A stretch of 5,370 nt of DNA from Burkholderiales bacterium (lineage in GTDB: Bacteria; Pseudomonadota; Gammaproteobacteria; Burkholderiales; Burkholderiaceae_B), in the NCBI GenBank assembly GCA_005788065.1, contig SXZD01000106.1, forward strand, positions 1 to 5,370, in the 5' to 3' direction. The translations under genes were made by a program, and so were the position numbers. The notes beneath the pieces were generated by a model. It did not search any database. It was given only the letters and a program-made list of their open reading frames with translations, and was not told where the DNA came from. Below are positions 1 to 5,368 of this stretch, one piece after another (the first letter of the stretch is position 1; each line of letters opens with the position of its first letter).

Positions 1-21
1 CGAGCCCCGTCCACTCCGCCA
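1..21 (+). tRNA. 3' end of a tRNA, probably tRNA-Asp (partial)
   Basis: Only the last 21 bases lie in the window, but they read as a tRNA 3' end. CGAGC (1-5) is the end of a canonical TTCGAGC T-loop. CCCGT (6-10) is the 3' strand of the T-stem, CCACTCC (11-17) the 3' strand of the acceptor stem, G18 the discriminator base, and CCA (19-21) is encoded. The implied 5' acceptor strand is GGAGTGG. That strand, with discriminator G (a tRNA-Asp identity base), matches the tRNA-Asp pattern known from proteobacteria. The anticodon is outside the window, so the amino acid is inferred. An intrinsic terminator follows 11 bases later. Confidence 0.85.
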
Positions 22-32
22 GTAAAGCAGAT

Positions 33-70
33 ATCCCTGATACTGAAAAGTGTCAGGGGTTTTTTGTTTT
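33..70 (+). terminator. Rho-independent terminator after the tRNA
   Basis: A 12-pair stem (33-44 with 49-60, including two G-T wobbles) is closed by a GAAA tetraloop (45-48) and followed directly by a T-rich tail (60-70, ten T and one G). It is oriented to end + strand transcription from the tRNA. The pgm stop codon lies only nine bases beyond it on the opposite strand. Read from the pgm side the hairpin persists but no T-tract follows, so it is a weak terminator at best in that direction. Confidence 0.92.
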
Positions 71-78
71 ATGGTCGC

Positions 79-1722
79 TCACGTACACACACTCGGGCTG
101 TCCATCCCCGTATACCGGCGAATCTCCGCCACTGCTTCAGCCAGTGCAATCAGCGGTGCCAACACCGTTTGCGCCGGCAGGCTGTGGCGGCTGACATCCG
201 GTTCGTGCTGCTCCAGATAGACCCGCAGCGTGGCGCCCTCTGTGCCTGTGCCTGACAGTCGGAACACCACGCGAGACCCGTCCGCCAGCATGATGCGTAC
301 GCCCTGTTTTCGGCTCTCGCTGCCATCGACTGGATCCACATACGCGAAGTCATCTGCCGCTGCCACCTGCACGCCCGCAATGCGTTGTCCGGGCAGGTCT
401 GTTAGCCGGGCACGCAGTTGCGCCATCAGCGCATCGGCTTGCTCGGTGGGTATGCCTTCATAGTCGTGGCGTGAATAGAAGCACCGACCATCCGTGCTCC
501 ACAATTCACGCACCAATTGTTCAACGGTTTTGCCGGTCACAGCCAGCAGGTTGAGCCAGAACAGCACTGCCCACAGCCCGTCTTTTTCCCGCACGTGTGA
601 AGACCCTGTACCGTAGCTTTCTTCGCCGCACAGCGTTGCACGTCCAGCATCCAGCAGATTGCCGAAAAACTTCCAGCCTGTCGGTGTTTCGAAGCAGTCA
701 ATGCCCAAGCGTTTGGCCACCCGGTCTACTGCGGTAGAGGTTGGCATGGAGCGGGCCACGCCGGCCAATCCATCCCGGTAGCCCGGCACCCGCTGTGCAT
801 GAGCGGCCAGCACGGCGAGGCTGTCGGACGGAGATACGACGAACCCACGGCCCACAATCATGTTGCGGTCTGCGTCGCCGTCCGAGGCGGCTCCCATGTC
901 AGGTGCGTCAGCGCGCATCATGTGGGCGATCAGGTCTTCTGCATTGACGGGGTTGGGGTCCGGGTGAAGTCCTCCGAAGTCTTCCAGCGGGTCAGCATTG
1001 ACCACCGTACCTGCGGGTGCGCCCAATTCTCCCTCGATGATGGCTTTGGCATACGGTCCGCCGACGGCGCACATGGCATCAAAGCGCAAGCGGAAACCGC
1101 CGGCAAACAATGCGCGGATGGCGTCGAAGTCAAACAGGTCACGCATGAGGTCGGCATAGTCGGCCACGGGGTCGATGACCTCCACTTGCATCTGGCCCAG
1201 CATGAAAACCCCGCAAGCGCCAATCGGGACATCCGCAGTTTCCATTGTCTGATAGGACGTCAATTCCTGCGTGCGTGCGTAGACGGCATCGGTGATTTTT
1301 TCAGGGGCCGGGCCGCCGTTGGTCACGTTGTATTTGATGCCGAAGTCACCGTCCGGACCGCCCGGGTTATGGCTGGCTGACAGCACAATGCCGCCGCTGG
1401 CCTGATGGCGTCTGATGACAGCGCTGACGGCGGGGGTAGACAGAATGCCATCGCGCCCCACCAGCACTCTTGTATAGCCGCGCGCAGCCGCCATGCGCAG
1501 GATGGTCTGCACGGCAACGCGGTTATGAAAACGGCCGTCGCCACCCAGCACCAGCGTCTGCCCCGCAGCCGATCCTCCGATTCCATGTAAAACGTCGAAC
1601 AAAGCCTGCACGAAGTTTTCCAGATAGTGGGGCTGCTGGAAAACGGTGACTTTTTTGCGCAGGCCGGAGGTACCGGGTTTTTGCCCGAAAAACGGCTTTG
1701 TGGCTATCGGGATGGCATTCAT
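79..1722 (-). CDS. pgm: Phosphoglucomutase, PGM1-type (alpha-D-phosphohexomutase superfamily)
   Basis: This enzyme interconverts glucose 1-phosphate and glucose 6-phosphate in the cytoplasm through a phosphoserine intermediate, linking glycolysis to glycogen, exopolysaccharide and nucleotide-sugar synthesis. All four active-site loops are present. The phosphoserine loop SASHNPGG has S117 as catalytic residue. The Mg loop DGDADR is at 281-286. The sugar loops are PTGWKFF (347-353) and GEESYGTGSSHVREKDG (366-382). The phosphate loop RLSGTGTEGATLR is at 488-500. The N-terminal QKPGTSGLRKKV motif starts at residue 14, as in animal PGM1, which supports the ATG at 1722; no strong Shine-Dalgarno precedes it. 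The length of 547 residues is near the family norm of about 550. The motifs fit the eukaryote-like PGM1 branch, not the E. coli Pgm type (TPSHNP loop). The gene lies 129 bp downstream of the 644-residue ORF on the same strand. Its 3' end converges on the tRNA terminator. Family certain, in vivo sugar specificity inferred. Confidence 0.96.
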   Translation of the reverse strand: MNAIPIATKPFFGQKPGTSGLRKKVTVFQQPHYLENFVQALFDVLHGIGGSAAGQTLVLGGDGRFHNRVAVQTILRMAAARGYTRVLVGRDGILSTPAVSAVIRRHQASGGIVLSASHNPGGPDGDFGIKYNVTNGGPAPEKITDAVYARTQELTSYQTMETADVPIGACGVFMLGQMQVEVIDPVADYADLMRDLFDFDAIRALFAGGFRLRFDAMCAVGGPYAKAIIEGELGAPAGTVVNADPLEDFGGLHPDPNPVNAEDLIAHMMRADAPDMGAASDGDADRNMIVGRGFVVSPSDSLAVLAAHAQRVPGYRDGLAGVARSMPTSTAVDRVAKRLGIDCFETPTGWKFFGNLLDAGRATLCGEESYGTGSSHVREKDGLWAVLFWLNLLAVTGKTVEQLVRELWSTDGRCFYSRHDYEGIPTEQADALMAQLRARLTDLPGQRIAGVQVAAADDFAYVDPVDGSESRKQGVRIMLADGSRVVFRLSGTGTEGATLRVYLEQHEPDVSRHSLPAQTVLAPLIALAEAVAEIRRYTGMDSPSVCT

Positions 1723-1827
1723 GTCGCGGCTGTCTTTCTGCTGTTTTTCTGTACTTTGCGAAGGTGTGTCCGATGTGCAGGCATGGTGTTGAACCCTTGC
1801 TTTTGCACGGCCGGCGTGTCTGTCCGC

Positions 1828-1855
1828 ATTGTACGGAAAATAGCGTAGCCGTCAC
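1828..1855 (-). promoter_or_regulatory. Putative sigma-70 promoter for pgm
   Basis: On the minus strand, TACAAT (1828-1833, 5 of 6 to the -10 consensus) lies 16 bases downstream of GTGACG (1850-1855, 4 of 6 to TTGACA). The -35 overlaps the stop codon of the upstream ORF. The predicted start near 1820 would give a leader of roughly 100 bases before the pgm ATG. A small dyad, TCCG (1823-1826) and CGGA (1834-1837), brackets the -10. No intrinsic terminator is visible in this 129-bp gap, so read-through from the upstream gene is also possible. Confidence 0.35.
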
Positions 1856-3786
1856 ATACTCAGCAGCTTGTCCCGGTTGTCCAGAACCCATTGCACATTC
1901 ACCGTGCCCGCCTGAGGCTGCCTCGCACTGGCGCGTCTCACCAATGCCTCCAGTATCTGCATTTTTCCGGCTTCCATCTCTTGCAAGGCCGTATGCATGC
2001 GATCCGGGAATTCCGGAATGCCACCAGCCCTGCGCAGCATGTCCCAGCGTATTTGCCGCTGGCTGTCGCGCGGCAGGGTGGGGGCGATGCCTTCAGACAC
2101 CGTGATGGGGCGGCCCATCTCACGGTCCATGAACTCGGTCAGTGCTTTCGCCTCTTCAGCGCTGAGCGGCAGACCGTAGCAACCAGCCTGATGCGTATGA
2201 AGCCGTGCAGCCTCGACGATGCTGCTCAGCCCTGTGGGGTCGATGACAGACCGGTCGCCGGCGTCGTCGTTGAGAATCCTGCCCAACAGCGGAACCTTAG
2301 GGTCTATGGTGCCGGCAGCCAGATCGACGTTGACCTGGTTGGGCGAATGCGGGCCGACGGTAAACCAGGTATCGGGCCGGTCAGGAAACCGTACATGGGC
2401 ATGCTGCCGGACGATGTCTGTTCCGACATGGGCGGATATGGCCCCGGCCAGATCCGGTCTGAGCAGCCAGGCTGCATACGTGAGGTCTGAACTGGGATTG
2501 GTGATGATCTGTACCACCTTGACGCCCGCCGGTATTTCGCGCAGTTGGGGTATCAACACATTTTGCAGGTTGTCCTCCAGCAGTGCGGCGCGGTCAAAAA
2601 TGACGCGGTTGGTGCGTGGGCAGCGCAGCCAGGGAACCGACGCGGTCATGAATACGGTTCTCACCGCGTCTTCATCTGTCTGCGATGCGGACAGGCTTTT
2701 TCCCTGCCGCAGAGTGTGACGGGGGCTGCCAAGCGTTTCAAGCCGTGGGCAACAGCCCTGTCGGCTGATGGCGGTGACGGGGATCTTTCCACCCAGTGCT
2801 TCGGCAATGGCGGAGCCAATATTGCCGGTCGCACCGTAGACCACGGTAGGGCCCAGTTTGCGGATGGCATGGCGCAGGTTGCGCAGGCCGGGCTGGCCGT
2901 CCACGCTTGGTGGTGACACCAGCGCCAGCGGCAAGAGTTCTACATCCGGACGGATCGCGTTGTTCAGACGCTGCTCCACCTGATCCGGCATTTCGGTGCG
3001 CCAGCGTGCAAACAGCGACCGATCCAGGCCGTGGGCTGCAAAGGGGGCAAAAATGACGTCGCCTGCTTTCAGGGTGCCACCGGTGGTCTGATTGAGCCAT
3101 GCGGCATCGCGGCGGGTCAGCGCACCTGCCACAAAACTCGATCCGCCTGTACGCTGGCAGACCATGCGGTCGAATGCGTCCGTGCCGATGGTTGCCGGAT
3201 GCATTTGTCGCGTACCTTCGGGCAGCGCCCCGGTGCAACCAAACAGCGTCAAATCACTGCGCAGGTTTTCCAGCAGACCCAGATGACGGGCTGTCTGACT
3301 GTCATCGGTACCCACAATGATGATCGTTCCGTGCGGCGGTGCCGACCGGGCTGCGCTGCGGATATCCAGCGTGCTGGGCGTGAGCAGGAATTGTGCGCTG
3401 GCCTGCACCGGTTTGCCGGAATGCTGGAATGCGAAATCGTGGGGTATGTAGCGCAGCAGATGAGCCGGTTGCGTCTGGCTGACCATGGTGATGGGGCAGG
3501 CGCCGCCAAAGCGCCACAGCAGGGCCATGGCCGCGTCGCTGGGCTCCCTGTCCTGACGGCAGATGATGGAGGTCTGATCGCCAAACAACTCCGCCAGACT
3601 GAAGTGGCAGGTGTCGTCCTCGCTGCCCTGCGGGCGGGTGATCGGCGTGAAACCCTTATCGCAAAGGGTTTTCCATTCTTCCTCGATGGGGCGGGGCGAC
3701 TGTGCCCGCACGCCTTCCAGTGATACGCGCTCGGGTCGGGTCAGTGAGGTCAATACCTGGCTGGATGTACGTTTCAGATGAGGCAT
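1852..3786 (-). CDS. Uncharacterised 644-residue protein with a C-terminal lactate/malate-dehydrogenase-like domain
   Basis: I do not recognise this protein as a whole. From about residue 310 it follows the LDH/MDH plan. A dinucleotide loop GATGNIG lies at 318-324. R388 and R394 are six apart, as are the two substrate arginines of E. coli MDH (R81, R87). N406 sits in the following helix, and NPSSDLTY (430-437) matches the family's NPvDxlTY. D457-x-x-R460 matches the catalytic D-x-x-R, and GPH480 matches the GEHG histidine. Beta-2 appears to end in SR (341-342), not in an acidic residue, hinting at NADP. The N-terminal 300 residues are unlike any LDH I know; TIIIVG (154-159) may begin a beta-alpha-beta unit. 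Typical LDH/MDH proteins have about 310-330 residues, so this one is twice the size. There is no signal peptide or clear membrane segment. The ATG has a good Shine-Dalgarno. A hydroxyacid or ketoacid oxidoreductase is plausible; substrate unknown. Confidence 0.85.
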   Translation of the reverse strand: MPHLKRTSSQVLTSLTRPERVSLEGVRAQSPRPIEEEWKTLCDKGFTPITRPQGSEDDTCHFSLAELFGDQTSIICRQDREPSDAAMALLWRFGGACPITMVSQTQPAHLLRYIPHDFAFQHSGKPVQASAQFLLTPSTLDIRSAARSAPPHGTIIIVGTDDSQTARHLGLLENLRSDLTLFGCTGALPEGTRQMHPATIGTDAFDRMVCQRTGGSSFVAGALTRRDAAWLNQTTGGTLKAGDVIFAPFAAHGLDRSLFARWRTEMPDQVEQRLNNAIRPDVELLPLALVSPPSVDGQPGLRNLRHAIRKLGPTVVYGATGNIGSAIAEALGGKIPVTAISRQGCCPRLETLGSPRHTLRQGKSLSASQTDEDAVRTVFMTASVPWLRCPRTNRVIFDRAALLEDNLQNVLIPQLREIPAGVKVVQIITNPSSDLTYAAWLLRPDLAGAISAHVGTDIVRQHAHVRFPDRPDTWFTVGPHSPNQVNVDLAAGTIDPKVPLLGRILNDDAGDRSVIDPTGLSSIVEAARLHTHQAGCYGLPLSAEEAKALTEFMDREMGRPITVSEGIAPTLPRDSQRQIRWDMLRRAGGIPEFPDRMHTALQEMEAGKMQILEALVRRASARQPQAGTVNVQWVLDNRDKLLSM

Positions 3787-3792
3787 CGGTTT

Positions 3793-3797
3793 TCCTT
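3793..3797 (-). promoter_or_regulatory. Ribosome binding site of the 644-residue ORF
   Basis: AAGGA on the minus strand lies six bases upstream of the ATG at 3784-3786, within an A-rich stretch. This supports the chosen start. Confidence 0.75.
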
Positions 3798-3874
3798 TGT
3801 GATTTCTTTGAATCCGTGTTGGTTGAAATCCGACAGAAGCAATGCTGCCAGTGGGTCAGGGCTTCGCGCATTCC

Positions 3875-3880
3875 TATAAT
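3875..3880 (+). promoter_or_regulatory. Candidate -10 box (TATAAT) directed toward lldD
   Basis: This is a perfect TATAAT on the + strand, in a CTATAATCGG context. At the usual 16-18 base distance there is no TTGACA-like hexamer (TGGGTC is the best at 17), and there is no TGn extension, so it may depend on an activator or be coincidental. If used, the lldD leader would be about 275 bases and would include the overlapping hairpins. Confidence 0.35.
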
Positions 3881-3934
3881 CGGCGCGAGTTTCGCGGTGT
3901 GGTGGGCGTGAGAGCGGGTACAGGTCGGGTTCCA

Positions 3935-3942
3935 TGACGTCA
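3935..3942. promoter_or_regulatory. TGACGTCA palindrome, possible operator
   Basis: This perfect 8-bp palindrome lies about 50 bases downstream of the candidate start point following TATAAT. Such a dyad could bind a dimeric regulator, but no regulator gene is in the window and the site occurs only once here. Confidence 0.25.
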
Positions 3943-3972
3943 GGGTGAAAGTTGGGTTAGTTATTTCGGCGT

Positions 3973-3991
3973 AACTCTTATTGTTTGAGTT
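3973..3991. repeat. Inverted repeat AACTC-N9-GAGTT
   Basis: Perfect 5-bp arms (3973-3977 and 3987-3991) are separated by nine bases of mostly A/T. It could be an operator or a small hairpin in the lldD leader. The arms are short enough to arise by chance. Confidence 0.3.
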
Positions 3992-4022
3992 GCATCCTGT
4001 CGCAGATGGTTCCCGACCACAT

Positions 4023-4060
4023 CGGGTTAGGGTTAGCTTTTTATCGCTAATCCTTACCCG
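4023..4060 (+). repeat. Leader hairpin 1 upstream of lldD
   Basis: Bases 4023-4037 pair with 4046-4060: 14 pairs including one G-T wobble, one T-T mismatch, and an eight-base T-rich loop (TTTTTATC, 4038-4045). The stem is long and largely continuous. There is no T-tract after it, so it is not a classical terminator. Its 3' arm shares bases 4056-4060 with hairpin 2. Confidence 0.6.
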
Positions 4061-4075
4061 GGTCTGCTCCCGGGT
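4056..4075 (+). repeat. Leader hairpin 2 upstream of lldD
   Basis: ACCCGGG (4056-4062) pairs perfectly with CCCGGGT (4069-4075) around the loop TCTGCT. It overlaps the last five bases of hairpin 1, so the two structures compete. Each arm also contains the palindrome CCCGGG, with centres 12 bases apart, so a DNA-level role as tandem protein-binding sites is equally possible. Confidence 0.55.
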
Positions 4076-4151
4076 TGATTCAGCCCACGATCCCGCATTT
4101 TGTCGTGTGTTCAGGCCGTACCCACCGGGTCGGTTAATTGAAGTTCATTCC

Positions 4152-4156
4152 AGGAG
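4152..4156 (+). promoter_or_regulatory. Ribosome binding site that fixes the lldD start
   Basis: AGGAG lies seven bases upstream of the ATG at 4164. The same frame is open upstream to a TTG at 3981, but no comparable ribosome site supports that start and the extra 61 residues do not look like the family. Confidence 0.85.
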
Positions 4157-4163
4157 TTGTGTG

Positions 4164-5309
4164 ATGTCAGTCATTACCAGTATCGAAGACCTGCGCCTGC
4201 TGGCGCGCCGCCGCGTTCCCAAAATGTTTTACGACTATGCCGATGCGGGGTCGTGGACAGAGTCCACCTATCGTGCCAACGAAAGCGATTTTTCCTCCAT
4301 CCTGCTGCGTCAGCGGGTGGCGGTTAACATGGAGGGGCGCACACTGCGAACCACGATGGCCGGGCAGGCGGCGACCATGCCGGTGGCCATCGCACCGACG
4401 GGGCTCACGGGCATGCAGCATGCGGACGGCGAGATTCTGGCAGCGCGGGCAGCAGAGCAGTTCGGTGTGCCTTTTACGCTGTCGACCATGAGCATCTGTT
4501 CGATGGAAGATATCGCTGCGCACACGGCCAGTCCTTTCTGGTTTCAACTGTATGTCATGCGCGACCGCAGCTTTGTTGAAAGCCTGATTGACCGGGCCAA
4601 GGCAGCAAGATGCTCTGCACTCATGCTCACGCTGGACCTGCAGGTTCTGGGGCAGCGTCACAAGGACATCAAGAACGGCCTGTCCGCGCCGCCCAAGCCC
4701 ACGTTCATGAATCTGCTGGACCTGGCGCTCAAGCCGCGCTGGTGCATGGGCATGCTGGGTACCCGGCGCCGTTCTTTCGGCAACATCGTCGGGCATGCCA
4801 AGGGTGTGAGCGACCTGTCTTCGCTGTCGAGTTGGACGGCTGAGCAATTCGATCCGGCGCTCAGTTGGCAGGATGTCGAGTGGATCAAAAAGCGCTGGGG
4901 TGGACCGCTCATCCTCAAGGGCATCATGGACGTGGAAGATGCACGCCTTGCAGCCGCTACCGGCGCAGACGCGATTGTGGTGTCCAACCACGGTGGCCGT
5001 CAGCTCGATGGCGCTCCATCGGCGGTAAAGGCATTGCCCCAGATTGCAGATGCAGTGGGTGGTCAGACCGAGGTGTGGATGGACAGTGGCATACGCAGCG
5101 GGCAGGACGTACTCAAGGCTGTGGCGCTGGGTGCGCGAGGTACGTTGATCGGACGCGCCTTTCTGTACGGTCTGGGTGCGATGGGGCAGGCGGGGGTAAC
5201 CAAGTGTCTGGACATCATTCAGCGCGAGCTGGATACGACGATGGCATTTTGCGGACGTACGCGGATTGTGGATGTGGACCGCAGCATCCTGGTGCCGGGG
5301 ACCTACTGA
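4164..5309 (+). CDS. lldD: FMN-dependent L-lactate dehydrogenase / L-2-hydroxyacid oxidase family protein
   Basis: This 381-residue protein spans the full FMN-binding (beta/alpha)8 barrel of the family that includes E. coli LldD (396 residues), mandelate dehydrogenase and glycolate oxidase. It probably oxidises L-lactate or a related L-2-hydroxyacid to the 2-ketoacid, passing electrons to quinone or oxygen. Visible family residues are Y25 (FYDYADAGS), the FMN-contacting APTG (77-80), S107, Q128 and Y130 in WFQLYV, T156 and D158, and K252 in LILKGI. Also present are the catalytic H276 and substrate-binding R279 in SNHGGRQLDG, D307 in DSGIR, and G330-R331. DSGIR and RAFLYG are closer to E. coli LldD than to plant glycolate oxidase. 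There is no signal peptide; LldD-type enzymes associate peripherally with the membrane. The gene is divergent from the hydroxyacid-dehydrogenase-like ORF. Family certain; lactate as substrate is likely but not proven. Confidence 0.93.
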   Translation: MSVITSIEDLRLLARRRVPKMFYDYADAGSWTESTYRANESDFSSILLRQRVAVNMEGRTLRTTMAGQAATMPVAIAPTGLTGMQHADGEILAARAAEQFGVPFTLSTMSICSMEDIAAHTASPFWFQLYVMRDRSFVESLIDRAKAARCSALMLTLDLQVLGQRHKDIKNGLSAPPKPTFMNLLDLALKPRWCMGMLGTRRRSFGNIVGHAKGVSDLSSLSSWTAEQFDPALSWQDVEWIKKRWGGPLILKGIMDVEDARLAAATGADAIVVSNHGGRQLDGAPSAVKALPQIADAVGGQTEVWMDSGIRSGQDVLKAVALGARGTLIGRAFLYGLGAMGQAGVTKCLDIIQRELDTTMAFCGRTRIVDVDRSILVPGTY

Positions 5310-5323
5310 ACGGCTGTGTGCAT

Positions 5324-5368
5324 CGGGGACATCCGTCATCGCTCAGGCAGCGCTGACCATTGTCCCCG
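5324..5368 (+). terminator. Long imperfect hairpin after lldD, possible terminator
   Basis: The outer arms CGGGGACA (5324-5331) and TGTCCCCG (5361-5368) pair perfectly. After a 3x3 internal loop, inner arms 5335-5342 and 5350-5357 pair 7 of 8 around a seven-base loop. It starts 15 bases after the lldD stop. The window ends two bases after the outer arm, so whether a T-tract follows cannot be seen. It could also be a REP-like repeat or transcript-stabilising stem. Confidence 0.45.

Larger units (their letters stand above)
3787..4163. other. Divergent intergenic region between the 644-residue ORF and lldD
   Basis: These 377 bases hold no credible gene. They separate two divergent transcripts and contain the minus-strand ribosome site near 3795, a perfect TATAAT at 3875-3880, and a TGACGTCA palindrome at 3935-3942. 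Further right are a dyad AACTC/GAGTT at 3973-3991, a dyad TGGT/ACCA near 4007-4019, two overlapping hairpins at 4023-4075, and the lldD ribosome site at 4152-4156. The lldD reading frame stays open upstream to a TTG at 3981, but the protein encoded there does not resemble the family. No -35 box for either direction is convincing. Confidence 0.8.

Noticed and set aside
2..25. C-terminal end of a + strand protein gene stopping at TAA 23-25
   Set aside because: The same bases fit a tRNA T-arm, acceptor stem and encoded CCA exactly, which explains them better than a seven-residue tail.
799..1380. 193-residue open frame on the + strand inside pgm
   Set aside because: It is antisense to the well-conserved central part of pgm, with no ribosome site and no protein motif.
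1523..1891. 122-residue minus-strand frame bridging pgm and the upstream ORF
   Set aside because: It overlaps the conserved N-terminal coding part of pgm in another frame and has no ribosome site or motif.
1852..2860. Assignment of the dehydrogenase-like domain to glycoside hydrolase family 4, which shares the fold
   Set aside because: The D-x-x-R and G-x-H pattern plus the paired arginines fit LDH/MDH; I see no convincing metal-binding Cys/His arrangement typical of GH4.
3636..3786. N-terminus of the 644-residue protein as a type III secretion signal
   Set aside because: The first 50 residues are moderately Ser/Thr rich, but no chaperone, secretion gene or effector motif is present, and a dehydrogenase-like domain suits a cytoplasmic enzyme.
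4024..4036. Telomere-like GGGTTAGGGTTAG
   Set aside because: It has only two units and is part of a hairpin arm in a chromosomal leader; no telomere or linear replicon end is indicated.
3981..4163. Upstream TTG start adding 61 residues to the lldD product
   Set aside because: The ATG at 4164 has a good Shine-Dalgarno and gives the usual family N-terminus. The added residues include hairpin-forming leader sequence and resemble no family extension.
4167..5339. 390-residue open frame on the minus strand opposite lldD
   Set aside because: It lies entirely antisense to a gene with full family motifs. Its composition (many His, Arg, Gln, Cys) is typical of a shadow frame in GC-rich coding DNA, and no motif is recognisable.
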